Shown in pieces: positions 1-11,755 of a stretch of DNA of 64,000 nt. The translations under genes and the position numbers were made by a program. Position 1 is the first letter of the stretch; each line of letters starts with the position of its first letter. The notes beneath the pieces are model-generated. The model had not been told where the DNA came from, did not search any database, and saw only the letters and a program-made list of their open reading frames with translations. The stretch is from Gautieria morchelliformis (Eukaryota; Basidiomycota; Agaricomycetes; Gomphales; Gomphaceae): NCBI GenBank assembly GCA_015179125.1, contig WHVA01000261.1:1-64000 (forward strand). Reading direction: 5' to 3'.

Positions 1-357
1 GATTTCTAGGTTAATAAATCGAAAGAATGCTAGACTAATTTACTTGCCCTCTTCAGTGAATTTAGTTGTCACTGAGAGAGGGGGAAAATGTTTCACTGTG
101 CATGTACTACTACCCGGCCCTTTAGCGCCCAAGAGCTCGCGCGTCGAAGTCATTTCAGACTCCACTGGGTGCAGCCGCTTGTGAAAATAGACATAACAAG
201 ATGAAATGGAGAGATAGGGAGTGAGTGGAAAATTTCGAAAATAACCAGAGAAATGGATGCATGATACAAGAACAATATGAGAAGAAATTGAGAAACCACA
301 CAACAAATTGGATATATTATGCTTGATTTTGGTGCAGGAGCATAAATGCACCCAACA
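1..357 (-). mobile_element. LTR family 1, copy cut by window start
   Basis: It is nearly identical to the inner part of the complete solo LTRs at 13083-13585 and 48694-49189, in the orientation of the latter. The outer end CCAACA falls at 357. The next five bases, CCACC, should be the right-hand target duplication; the left one is outside the window. It sits inside the RNase H domain of the LINE, just after the YTD motif. Whether it is solo or part of a full element cannot be seen. Confidence 0.85.
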
Positions 358-2412
358 CCACCATCTATCGATGATCTGTCCGTGTAAACCTTGATTTCTG
401 CCTGGTCCCTCTGTTCCTCTGCTATGGCTTCCTTTTTGTCCATGGGCACTCGCACTTCAAAGGCGGGTCGCCACTTCGGTCCTAACCTTGTCACCCCTAT
501 CGTCTCCATACGCTCGGGTCTCACCTGGAAGGTGTGTAGCATCTCATGGAGCACTGTTCGATGCTTGTTGATGTACCTGCTCGCTGCATTTTTGACATGC
601 CCGGCTAGAGGGTGCTGTTTAGGAAGGGTGTGTTTAGGAAGGGTGGTTAGTCTGACAGCCGCTCGGTGGACAATTTTGGATACTAAGAGCTGGAACGGGA
701 GTAGATTGGCATGCGCGTCTAGAGTATCGCTAGCTGTTGATCTCATCGCGCCTGTGATTAATAACGCTGCTTGTCACTGCACCCTGGCTAACTTGGTAAT
801 GTGCCCCTTTGTGCCTCTGCCTCGCTCGGACTCTGGGATTAGGAAAACATCAGCGGCGTACAAGATCTTAGGTATAACTACCACGATGTAGAACTGTCTC
901 ATGTGCTTGGTGGATATGCCCTTCGATGTACGCGCTAGCCTCCTGTATTGATCGGTGAGCTTGGCTCCCTTTTTGAGCGCACGGTTGACATGGTGCTTGA
1001 AGCGCATCTCCTGGTCCACTACCACTCCTAGGTACTTATGCATTTCTACCGGTCTTATGACTTGGTTGCCTATCGTTATAGCTGGTCGGGTAGCAGGTCT
1101 CGTCTTTTTGACGCCCGTTGGGTCTGTTTCTCGTCGTCTGGTGAAGCCCACCAGCCCGAACTTGTCTAGCGCAAACTGACAGTCATGTGCCTCCGCCCAC
1201 TCAAGTGCGCCCTTTTCCCTAGTTATGACATCGGTGAGTTTTTCGAATGCATCTGCTAGGTTTGCTCCCTCCGCGAGTATGGTCGTGTCATCGACAAAGG
1301 CTACTGCATCCTCACCGTTCCCCTTGTGTATTATCTCCAACAAGTCCGCATTATAAAACTGGTACGTGATTGCCGATAATGGGCAGCCTTGGTCCATTCC
1401 CCTGGGGATGGGCATTGGCGGAGTGCTGCAATTGTCGAAGCTTAGGACTGTGACGCGGTCGCCGACTTTGGCCTCGATCCACTCCGTGTACTCTTGTGGG
1501 ACTCCCCTGCATCGCATGTTGTGAGTTAGTCGTTCTAATATGATGCTAGGGAAGGCCCCCTTTATGTCCAAGAAAAGTGCTCCTAGTACATTGCCCCTTT
1601 TCCAGGCGTTCTTGGATTTTACTAGGGTATAGTGCAGGGCGTCTGTTGTAGTGCGTCCGGGTCGGCACCCAAAGTGGTTTGGCAGTAGCAAGCCATGTTT
1701 TTCTGCCATCTTGCATATATGTTCTGCGACGCATGAGGACAAGATTTTGCCCAGGGTGTTGAGCAAAGCAATCGGCCTGTAAGCGCCCGGGACAGAGTAG
1801 CTGGCCTTCCCCGGCTTGCGCAGGACCCGTGTGACTGAGTCTCTCCACTGGGCTGGGTAGGTGTTCAGCGTGAAGGTGGCTCTGAATAAGGGTCCAATGT
1901 AGGGCAGCAGAGTGTGGACGCATTGCTTCCATACTATGTTCAGTATGTTGTTCGCTCCTGGGGCTTTGAACGGGCTGGTGTGTCTGATTGTGCGCTGGAT
2001 CTGCTCATCAGTTATGGGTTCATAGCTGAATGCCGGCGGTGGGTACTCATAGTCGTCTGGTGCTTGGTTGTTTGTTGCACTCGTCGGTGGAAAGAAGGTC
2101 TCAAATAGCATCTTTGCTTTCTCGCTATTGGTGTCAGCGACCCACTCACTGCCGTCCGTCCGCTTGGCAGCGAGTGTGGGCACCCTTGCCTTCCCTCCAT
2201 CCGTAGACTCTCCCATTGCGTACCTGTTCGCTGTCCAAACCGTTCTCTGATTGACACTTTCAAGAAACTCTTCCCAATGCTCGAGTTTGGCCCTCTCGAT
2301 GGAGCTGGCGTATTTGTTCCTGGATTCTCTGTGTTCCTCATGTGCTGGGTCCGTTCTGTTGTTCCTGTGCTCATAAGCTTTGCACGCTAGCTTACTGGTG
2401 GCTGCCCATATC
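358..2412 (-). pseudogene. LINE ORF2, 3' part: reverse transcriptase and RNase H
   Basis: Reverse transcriptase copies the LINE RNA at the nicked target. Conserved blocks appear in order: YRPIALLNTLGKI, then LFLDIKGAF (motif A), GMDQGCPLS (motif B), AFVDDTTI (motif C, catalytic Asp pair) and HKYLGVVVD. An in-frame TGA at 774-776 separates this from a continuing frame that ends in the start of RNase H (VYTD at about 395-410). The stop replaces an expected Arg, most simply CGA to TGA. At 2412 the frame meets the inserted element; removing that element and one GATAC/GATAT duplication joins it in frame with the sequence at 7956. The frame has no ATG of its own upstream because it is the middle of ORF2. 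It is non-functional as it stands. Confidence 0.9.
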
Positions 2413-2722
2413 TGTCAGGGGACCACCTGTTCTTCCTCTTATTTCCCTTGCATCTCTTCCTCACACCTCCTTCATTGCATCCTTCCTGTATTCCTTCTTC
2501 TTTTGTGCATCACCAACAGTGGTGTGACTTGCTTATGTCATTGTGTAGCAGCTATATAGTTTGTCGCTGAGGTAAGGAGATCCTCACTCTGTTCTCTTTG
2601 GATCTCCTCTACCTCAGGTGTGCCATCCATGTATTTACTTGCTCACTGACTTATATACTTTGGATCTCCTCTACCTCAGTGCCGCTCTAGGGAGTAGAGC
2701 ACCTGTTAGAGTCGCCCTTACA
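2413..2722 (+). repeat. 5' LTR of the non-autonomous element
   Basis: 310 bp, TG...CA ends, 99.4% identical to 7641-7950. It contains two copies of a GGATCTCCTCTACCTCAG word about 70 bp apart. Confidence 0.93.
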
Positions 2723-5700
2723 GTAGAACAGAGTCACCCCCTGAAGACCGACGGTTCGGACTGGGCGTACCGAACGCGATGGGTTTCCGCGTTGCATATG
2801 TCGCTTCCGTGACGTCCCTCTTCCTCCTCGAATACCGACAGCCTGGCTGGAGATTGCGCAGACCGAATGTGGAAGGATCCCACGTTGCGTTAGTAGCTGC
2901 CACCATGTCTTCTTTGAGGCCTTTTCCTCGTGTTCCCGCGAGAGAGTGTACCGTTCCGGACGGCACTATAAACCGCTGCGCAATGCAGTAGGGTGCACCG
3001 CCCTCTGAAGGCCAAGGCGACACCATAAACCACCAACCCCCGACTTCTTTATTACAACTTATCTACAATCCGAGTCCCTGGCGTCAACTACGCACCGCAC
3101 ACCCCCTTACGACGCCATCCTCCATTTTCGCCTCCATCATACCTTGACCTCGTGCCTCTATGACTGAACTTCATTCCGAACTACCTGTATCCGATGTACA
3201 TCTGATGTCGACTAAAATCCGCGCACCTCCCACACAGCATCACCCTTCGATCCGAGCCCCCTATACCCTTTTTAATCGCCCCTTCGCGGAAGGAGAAGAG
3301 CTGTGGAAGGAAGGAGATGGTCGAGGACTCGGGGCGTACCCCCTGTGATGGCGAGGATGCTGCTAGTGACGCCTACGAGCGACCCCGTCACCCACGTACC
3401 GCCATGACACGCACGCACGCGTGGCCGTGCCGCTGCCAAACCCGCTCGAAGGCCTTCCGTCCCCGCTCTAAAGACGACCCACTCTCGCCGTGCACGACAC
3501 TGCCCCAAGGTGTAGCCAAAGGCCTGCGCTAGCCACCACCGCACTCCTGCACGCCTGCGCATGACCGGATCCGCCACACCAGTGACTCTGTGCACGGATA
3601 TGCGGTGCCCATGGAACTGCGGCAGGAGGTAGAGTTGGGGCCAGATGACCGGAAGGAGGGACAGGACGTAAGTACGAGGCGAGAACGCACCCCGGAAAGC
3701 GCAGGTACCGCGCAACCCGTCATGATCCGCCGCGTCTCCATGTGTCTCCCTCGTGCTCCCATCGGACCTCTCCCCCACCACCCATCCATGATGCATGACC
3801 ATGACGAGCCACGGCGGTCCACAGTAGTGCAGCGCCGACCCCTATGGACCCTGCGAGCGCCTGGCCGCATGTCCGTGTAGCACCACGATGACCCCACCAT
3901 CCTCAAGACCCTACGGCTCTGGTGGACCTTTCAGCAGCAGCCACAGACCCTGTGACTGTGCTACCGCCCATCCCGCGTGCGTCACAACATCACGAGCGCG
4001 CGCGAGGCCCTGTGCCAATGACCACGCCATGGTGCTCGTGCGTACTCACATCCACACGTGCACACACGTACACATGACGCGGTGCTGCGTGGCCCTGTGC
4101 CAACCACCGTGTCGCTGTGCTTGCGCACACTCGCCCCCACCCGCACACGCACGCGCACCTGTCAAGCTGCAGCCTGGGAAATGACCTCGGCGTCAGCAAG
4201 CGCATGACGCGCGATGCGCCGTCCCATGCCGATGTCCCCCCCTGGACCCATATGGCACCGTGGGCACCCCGCCGTGCATCCACGGTGCAGCACCGCGATG
4301 ACCCCTCCCGCCTGGACCTCGCATTACTGCGGGCTCTAGTGGCCTTACAGCACCACTAGCAGGAGCTTGGGGCCCTGCTGCCACGCTACTGCCTACGTCG
4401 CATGTGTCATGACGTCACGGACGCGCGCGAGGTTCGGTGCTCCACACATGAGCACACGGGCACCTGCCCAGCCGCGCGTCCGCCGTGCAGCTCCGCGACG
4501 ACCCGCCCCACCTGGACACCCTACGGGCCCTGGGGCTTACAGCGGCAGCAGCGGCCGGAGACCCAGCCGCCGCGCCGCACGCGTCACGACGTCGACGAAC
4601 ACGCGCGAGGCCCCGTACCGACAGACATGCCGCCGTGCGCCGGCGTGCCACCCGTTCACGCACGCACAAACGTACACGTATGTCCGTCAGCGTAGCGGTG
4701 GAAACGCCGAGGTTTCAAAGGAGCCCACCCTCACGCAGAGGCCGCCACCGCTCGCAAAACACGCAGTGGCACTCCCGCACCTGGTGGGCCAATGTCGCCC
4801 GACCGCGTGACTTCACTCCACGTGCGGCTCACCCGTACACGGGCGTGCACAGACACACAGCACGAGGCTGTGCTGCCACCCAGACGATGTCGCCACGAGA
4901 GACCCGCATGGCACGCAGGCCAGGCAGCTCCCCGATCGCCACGCGGCGCACCCGGGCCTTGTCGAGGGTGACCACATGCGTGCATGACATGACTGTGATC
5001 TGCATCGCTGGCACCACTGCCATGCCCCGCTGTAGCGCCAGGCTCCTGCCATGTCACGACAAACGTGCGCCGCACGTGCTAGTGTGTATGTGCCGCACGA
5101 CCCCCGTCTCTTTGCCTGCCATGCTGCAGCGCGACACCCCGCCCCATGTCAGATTTGCGCAGCCGGTGCTGACGCAGCTCACACGGCCCAGTCGTGCACC
5201 ACGAGTGCGGCATTTCATCCAACGAGCGAAGCGCGGGTTTATCCGCCTGGCACGTACCCTGTCATCCCGCCGCTCCGCTCCTTTCAACCTCCTGTGTGCC
5301 TTCCTCTCCCTCACCGCATGACAACATGCGTTGGGACGACGCACCGTAGTCCACGCGGTGCCGACATCCCTGCAGCCGCCCTACCGCTCATGCCACGTGC
5401 ATCACGATGTCACAAACATGCACGAGCACACCGACAGATGCACTAGCATGTGCTGGCACTCCCACTCACGTGCGATGAGTGTTGTATGTAGCCGTCGCAG
5501 TTGTGACCCCCGTGCATGGTCACTTGGTCTCCGTCCTCTCGTTTCCCGTCTCCCAATGGTCTCTGTCTCTGGCATATCCCACTGGACGCTGAGAGCCGTG
5601 GCGTCAGTCCACACGGAGCAAAGGGAGGGACCGCCCCACCTGTCACGCATGCATCCGCGTCATGCTCGTCCAGCTCCCAGCACCCTCGTCACTGCATGCG

Positions 5701-7640
5701 AGGAGGATTCTGCAAGGAGGCCCAGTCACATCGGGACGCTGTGGGCTAGGAGAGGGGTGAGAGACATGCAGCACTGCCTTAGAGTGTGCCTCCATGGCTG
5801 TTGGTGTACGCGTAGGGAGCTCTGGACGTGCCACAAGCAGCATGACGGCGACACCCTTGACGTTGTGTGTGGCATCATACGATGCACACTCCCTGTCGGG
5901 AGAGCCAGGTGCATTGCCCCAACACCAGTGCATAGAGGTGCGGCGCATGCATGACCCGCAGGCCCTCAGAGGCTACAGGCTCTGGTGCCCTCATGACTCC
6001 ACCACCAGCAGCCTGGGACCCTGCCGTTGCGCTACAGCCCACGCCGCGTTACGATGTCATGAACGCGCGACAAGGTCCCGTGCCAACAGACGTGCCGCCA
6101 TGTGCCGGCGCGCCCGCACCCACTCGCCGACGCATGCATGTGCACGGGTGGATGTACCAAGCGGCACCCTCGCAGCCATGCAGCAGCAGGTCGCAGCCCC
6201 GGCATGCCTCCTGCATTTGCGCCATGTCCCCGGCGGTGTGTGTGTCCATCACTGCCACTTCCAACCCTCGCCTGGCTCCTCGCGCCCCAGTCATGCATTG
6301 TCTAGCCTCTCCTGCTCCCAGGCAATGCCATGTGACACTGACGGCAGCAACCACGCCACGCAGCTGGCGTGCCTTCTGGAGGGCGGCAGGCCAACTGCGT
6401 GCGCATGCATTGCGCCTTGGACGACACGGTAGACAATGCTACGCAGTCGTCGCGAGAGGCCACAACAACACCGAGTGCGACTGTGGAGACGGTGACGCAG
6501 TGAAGCACAACGAGGACCCCTCAAGACACGACCCAGATTGGGGTCCATGCAGACACATGCGCCAGTCTCTGTGTGGTCTCATGCAAGCGCTGGCGGGTCC
6601 ACCAGAGCGCACTCCACGCAAGGAGCATGCGTTCATCGCGCCCAACTCATTGATGAAAGGGTCGTGGATGCCAGTGAGGGCATTGACGGCGGTGCCAGTT
6701 CTGACCTTACAGCAACCACGCCCTGTGCAATGCCCAGCACAGCGCAGCTGTTACATGCGCCTCATGTGTGCCTACTGCGAGCCTTGCGCGGGCTCGACAC
6801 GCCTACACCACATGCGCGAGTCCAGCCAATGGTGTAGTCGCTGGGGCACCATCCCTTCCCGCTGGCCTGTGAGTCACCACAATGTACCCCCTGCGACAGT
6901 CTCTCACATGGCCATGCACAATGCGAGTGTGCATCGACGGGAGGCCGTGCGTTCCTGTGTGCATACACAAAGTGTACGTGACATCGACGTTGCACAGGCA
7001 CGTTCCTCATGGGTTCGCTGCGCACCCCCACGAGCATGCATGGGGCTGCACACGCATGCATCAGCGTGCCTGCGCTAGCCTGCCCCATCGCTCACTGGGG
7101 GCATTGCCCTACTCGGCAGAGTAGACCCCCACGCGTGTGCATGGCGAGGCCTCATGACCATACAGATCCGCGCTGGTGCACTGCACGCCCTGCTTGCGCC
7201 ACAAGGGGCGCATCCACACTCCCCTGTGTGTGCCATTGTGTCCCTCCAGTGCATCTGGCGGCAGTCGCGTCCCTCCCACCATTGTGGCTGCGACCGCCCC
7301 CACTATTGCACCACGTACCCCATCTGCAGCCACAGCCCACGCATGCTTCATTATGCTGCATTGCTGTTGAGGCCCCAGCCGTGCATGACTGCCACGCCGG
7401 TTGCCCGGCTCCATGGACATGCTGCCGGTGTCGTTCATGCATGCTCACACACACGTGGCACTCCTGCACACCGTCCCACCATGTGATCACTGTGGCTTTT
7501 CCATTTGCAGTCCTCATGCCTCCTCCAACTCCTCCATCACACTAACACTAAGTCATCCCATTTGGATTGGTGGTTGGGCCAAGCACTGACTTGCCCTGGA
7601 ACCTTATGCGTCGGGACATCGCATTCTAGAGGGGGGGTGA
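2723..7640. other. Interior of the non-autonomous element: leader plus degenerate GC-rich repeats
   Basis: The first 40 bases can be aligned with the leader of the chromovirus at 57.6-63.8 kb (shared GACCG-CGGT block). From about 3.9 to 6.2 kb the DNA is a degenerate tandem array. Blocks of the type GCGATGACCC...CTGGAC...CGGGCTCTGG start near 3880, 4289, 4478 and 5945. Each is followed by a GTCACGACGTC-like block with CGCGCGAGG (near 3980, 4400, 4580, 5390, 6035). The closest neighbours are about 190 bp apart. From about 6.2 to 7.5 kb the sequence is rich in GCATGCA words. Long ORFs occur on both strands in several frames, as expected for GC-rich repeats, and I do not recognise a protein in any of them. 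Confidence 0.7.
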
Positions 7641-7950
7641 TGTCAGGGGACCACCTGTTCTTCCTCTTATTTCCCTTGCATCTCTTCCTCACACCTCCTT
7701 CATTGCATCCTTCCTGTATTCCTTCTTCTTTTGTGCATCACCAACAGTGGTGTGACTTGCTTATGTCATTGTGTAGCAGCTATATAGTTTGTCGCTGAGG
7801 TAAGGAGATCCTCACTCTGTTCTCTTTGGATCTCCTCTACCTCAGGTGCGCCATCCATGTATTTACTTACTCACTGACTTATATACTTTGGATCTCCTCT
7901 ACCTCAGTGCCGCTCTAGGGAGTAGAGCACCTGTTAGAGTCGCCCTTACA
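7641..7950 (+). repeat. 3' LTR of the non-autonomous element
   Basis: 310 bp, preceded by the purine tract at about 7628-7640 and followed by GTATC, the target duplication. Confidence 0.93.
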
Positions 7951-8959
7951 GTATCTTTGTTAGCTCCAGTGACCACCACCTCTTTGCATACGGGGACGGC
8001 CTTGTCTTGGGGACAAGCTCTTCGGTGGTGTCCATGATTGCTTTGGTGACACTGTCCAACATGCAGTGGAACTCATCGCTCGTAGCCGGTGTCTCTGCTG
8101 TTGTGTACTCCTCCAGCTTTTCTTTCAGGCGTGTGTTGTACTGTTCCCAGTCAACTTGGCGGTAGTTGTGCCTGGCCGGCTCTTGTACTAGCGTGTGTCC
8201 TACCTCCAGCATCGTGTCTATGGGGAAATGATCGCTGCAGGCCGGTTGGTCCTCCGGCACCGTCCGACATTCTAGCACTGACTCCAGCAGCGACGTTGAC
8301 ATAAAGACATTGTCCGTTCACGTGTAGTTGCTGGTGGACTGCGCCTTGAGTGTTGGTGCGTATTTGGGCAGTGTCATATGTAGATCCCTTTCAGCTGTTG
8401 CATCTAGCAGCAGCTGGGCTGCCTCCAGGTTGCTACATGTGAATAGGTGTGCGTTTCGCGGTTCGTCCCACAGGGGGTGGTGCCGGTTGAAGTCCCCTAG
8501 CCATATTACGCTGCCATTTTGGTCTCCGTGCTGTGTTGCTCTTGCTCTTTCCTGTAGATACTTTTCAGTAAATTGTAGGCTCTCCGAGTGCGTGCAGTCG
8601 CAATAAAAATTGAAGATGAGCACTACACCGGCTTGCGTTTTCAGGCTGATGCCTGTGACGTCTGGGTGCCCAATGTCCAGGGCCGCCCACGCATCTGTTT
8701 TAACATTCTTGCTAATTAGCATCATAGATCTCGTCCGCTTCTCCTTGTCGCTGTAGTGGGTTCTAGGGTATACCGTGTATCAGTGTGAGTCCGCTCTCGC
8801 ATTTCCCAGGAAGTCGAGGTATGGCTCCTGTATCGCTATGATTTTGTATTCCTTTGGGGAGCACCTACCTATCAAGTCGTTCGTGGCATGTAGTGATTTG
8901 TTTACATTTTGCTGCCTAATCTTCAGCCTCGTTGCTTGTGGCTCGTTTCTGTCTGTCAT
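7951..8959 (-). pseudogene. LINE ORF2, 5' part: endonuclease domain
   Basis: The ATG at 8959-8957 starts a frame with the LINE endonuclease signature: QQNVNKS near the start, then IAIQEPYLD, WLGDFNRHHPLWD (catalytic Asp and Asn block) and SDHFPI (Ser-Asp-His block). Two in-frame TGA codons break it: one near 8770 where SHW is expected (Trp), and one near 8304 inside TSNYT-R-TDNVF (Arg). The frame then runs to 7956 and continues beyond the inserted element at 2407. The start codon overlaps the ORF1 stop as ATGA, which suggests coupled termination and re-initiation in the ancestral element. Confidence 0.88.
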
Positions 8960-11662
8960 TCTGCAGATGAGTTATGGTCAGCGTTCTGTTCTGTTCTCGT
9001 TCCCCCCCCTGCACTCATGGGGAAATGCTCGCTTATGGTCGTCTGCCTTGACCCCGGCCTCGATCCCAGCCTCGATCCTGGTCTTGCCTGGCTCCTGGTG
9101 GCTGGCCGCTGCCAGCCGTTGTCGCTGTGTCCCACTGGTGGGTTCGAGCGTCCTGGTCTGCGTCCAACTGTGGCTGTACCTTCTGTCCGCCCCTCCGGTG
9201 GCACCATCCTTTGCTTTTCGTGCTGGCTGCCCTGGGGCACTCGCAGTTGCATCCACCGCTCTCCGGTTCCCATCTCCGCTGTTTCACCTCTTGTCCACTC
9301 ATCATCGGTGTGTTGTTGCCCCCAGGTCCAGGGGTTCTCGTTTGGGAAGTATTTGTACATGCTCTCGGGGTCGCTTCTCTCTATCCGCTCGCTTGCAGCC
9401 ATAAACCTCGGGCACATGCGGTCCCATGAAGCATGCCCCATCACATCGCAGTTGACGCATTTAAACTTGTCTGGGTCTGTCTCTGTGCACTCCGACGTTC
9501 TGTGCTCCCTGTCAAGATTGGTTTTCAGGCGTTAATATCGTGTATTAGTGAACACAGCGAATGCCTGAATAACTTGTGCGAATAAGTATGCCATTCGGCG
9601 AATAGGTGAACCAATGGATGTTCACAAGGTAAGAGGGTTTGCCTAAACAGGGCTCACCCTATCTACAGTCGTAGCGAAATAGCCCGTGACTCTTGATGAT
9701 GTAACGTGCAAGGTCTCACGGAAGGGCTGTCTAAGTCTCGACAATCCCTTCGCTGGCGAAGGTGCTCCTTCGGAGCCCTTCACCAACAGCCCAAAAAATG
9801 GTTTGAAGGCTAAGGTAACGAAGATGAAGTATGAGAACTCACCAGTGATGCCTAAGTCCTCTGCTAGTCGAAGATGGGAATCTCCAAGAGAAGGCTTAAG
9901 ATGATGACCACGGCGAGGTCAAAGCTGCACAAGATGAACGACGTATGATAATTGAACTGGGGAATATACATGCGAATGTAAACTACTTATATCGAATGCT
10001 CGTAAGGTATCAGCGAATAGGAAAGAGCCCGTTGTGAGTCGGGGTTGGATAGGGGTGCGCGGTCATGATACTAGGTAGATGGAATAAACATACAATAGAG
10101 TGGGGGAGAATGCGAACATGAAACGACGGAGAATAAAGGGATCGAAGGCATTTATGGACAAAACCATGTCTTGGGACCCGCATACACGCTACCCTGCATG
10201 GGCTCTTTGTTTACTGGGTTGATCCCGCACGGCCTATGGAAGAGACGGGTGAATGGTATCGATCATATTCGATGGCGTGCCTGCTGACGAAATGTGCGAG
10301 CAGCGAATAGCGGTTCGGAGAATAGGGCGAACAGCGGGTAGAGTGGATGTAGAGGGGAAGTGGTCGGTAGGTGCGGCGAACTCTGGCGAAGATGCTAGGG
10401 AGTGACGAGGGGGAACATAGAGGTAGCGCGGTAGGAGAAATAAACCGGTCGTGACACTCCCCCGCACAAGTGGCGCATGTCTCCGCTCCTTCGCACGCCG
10501 CTGCGAAATGTCGTACATTGTACTTTTGGCACTTCAAACACCTCCTGGGCTCGCGCTTCATTCTCCTGGCCCATGTCCACTTGCCTGCGATTATTAGCCC
10601 ATCCCTGATCGCCCTGTTTGCAGCTTCCATGTTGCTGAAGCACACTATAAGGTGTGCAGATCGTTGGCCATGATTGCGTCTTTGCATCAGCTTGATCCAC
10701 CTCGTGGCTGTTAGTGTCCCCTCTGGCAGCTTAGAGTCATGTTCGATCCTGGCGTACTCTCCGAGAGTGTCTGGGGAGTGGCTTATTGGTACGTATTCGA
10801 CTATCACTGAGACTGTGCGATCCTTGACGACCGCGGATGCACTGAACTTTTGCAGGAAGCTTTGCTTGTTGACTTGGATGTGGCTGGCCGCTTCCGGCGT
10901 TCCCATGTCGAACACTATCCCGCCGTTTGCCAATTTCTTAGCACCCACGAACCTTAGTTCCCCCCCTTGTCCTCGTGCCTCCATCTGTTCCACCGCTTCG
11001 TTCGCTTTTGCGATGAGCTCCTGCTCCATGAGTTCTCCGAGCAGGCTCTCTTCTGTGCTGGGATCCTTGTCTATCAAGATTTGGCAGCTTCTCGCTTTGG
11101 CCCTAGCGAGCGTGTTGGGGTGTGCCAGAGGCACTGTGCCCTTGAGCGCCGCTGCATACATCATGTCCGGCGTAGCTCTGCAGCCCCCTCCGTTGCACGT
11201 CGCTGTCTCTATGGCATCTGCTGCTGCGTCTGTTGCCCTGATTGTGTCGTACGCGGCTACCCTGAGAGCGTCCATCATCTCATCCGCTTTCCGCATGATC
11301 GGCTCCACCTTCTTTTCCACAGATTTCATGACCTGTTCTCCGAAACTCCTCGCCGATGCATCCATCATTAGTATCGCTATGGCCCTAGCTCCTTCTTTTA
11401 GGGTCTTAGGTGTGGTGCTGTGGGCTAGGCAGAGCAGGGCGTAGCTCAGGCCTTCGTGGGTGATTTGGTCGTCTTTTGCCACGTATTGATTCTTGTCGAG
11501 GAAGTTTCGCGCTTGCTCCCTGTTTCGAACAGCCGAGCCTGCGCTGTCGATAAGGTCGCTTCTCGTCCTCGCCTGCTCTCCCTGTTGCGCCGTTCCTGCT
11601 CTCGTTCTGCCTAGGTGGGCGGTCCCCGGAGGCTGACCGTCCGAACTCGTCGGCATGGCCAT
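8956..11662 (-). pseudogene. LINE ORF1 (gag-like, zinc knuckles), split by a solo LTR
   Basis: The frame runs from ATG 11660-11662 to 10457, then resumes at 9509 and ends at a TGA at 8956-8958, giving about 585 residues without the insert. The N-terminal half is helical and charged. Cysteine knuckles follow: CLKCQKYNVRHFAAAC, CATCAGE-HRTSEC, and CVNCDVMGHASWDRMC. The middle one is cut exactly by the family 2 LTR. It would bind LINE RNA to form the transposition particle. Apart from the insertion, I see no frameshift or stop, so ORF1 was still open when the LTR landed. Confidence 0.87.
9510..10456 (-). mobile_element. Solo LTR, family 2
   Basis: 947 bp with ends TGTCAAGATTGG...CGTGACA as read on the plus strand. 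The target duplication CTCCC occurs at 9505-9509 and 10457-10461. It is the same family as the 3' LTR at 29823-30854, in opposite orientation. It interrupts the second zinc knuckle of LINE ORF1. Confidence 0.93.
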
Positions 11663-11755
11663 TTTGTTTGCTTCCCTTGACCGAAGCTTTCTGTCTGTGT
11701 ATAGCGTGGCTGAGAATGATACTAGCTATTGACACGTAGTGGTAGTGTGTAGTTA

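Larger units (their letters stand above)
2413..7950 (+). mobile_element. Non-autonomous LTR retrotransposon (LARD-like) with no gag or pol
   Basis: It is bounded by two direct 310-bp LTRs (TGTCAGGGGAC...GCCCTTACA) that differ at two positions: 2621 T versus 7849 C, and 2641 G versus 7869 A. Flanking 5-mers ATATC (2408-2412) and GTATC (7951-7955) are a target duplication with one mismatch; LINE coding supports GTATC as the original. A purine tract GAGGGGGGGTGA sits directly before the 3' LTR. The 4918-bp interior has no protease, reverse transcriptase or integrase motif in any frame. This is the structure of a large retrotransposon derivative mobilised by another element. The two LTR differences imply recent movement. 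LTR ends, purine tract and leader resemble the chromovirus at 57561-63753. Confidence 0.9.
358..11755 (-). mobile_element. LINE (non-LTR retrotransposon), broken by three LTR insertions
   Basis: One LINE can be followed on the minus strand from an approximate 5' end near 11755 to the RNase H domain near 358. The order is 5' UTR, ORF1 (gag-like, zinc knuckles), ORF2 (apurinic-type endonuclease, reverse transcriptase, RNase H), as in Tad-like/I-like fungal LINEs. Three LTR sequences interrupt it: 1-357, 2413-7950 and 9510-10456. The reading frame resumes across the last two when one copy of each target duplication is removed. In-frame stops show it is dead. The 5' end is placed where similarity to the paralogous copy at 40.7-41 kb stops, so it is uncertain by tens of bases. 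The 3' end lies outside the window. Confidence 0.85.

Noticed and set aside
2068-2527. Plus-strand ORFs opposite the LINE polymerase
   Set aside because: They are shadows of the minus-strand coding region and cross the LTR border without any domain.
4485-7078. Long open frames of 278 and 375 codons in the GC-rich interior of the element at 2.4-7.9 kb
   Set aside because: Similar-length frames exist on both strands in several phases, the residues are dominated by Arg, Ala, Pro, His and Cys, and no domain is visible. They follow from base composition and repeats.
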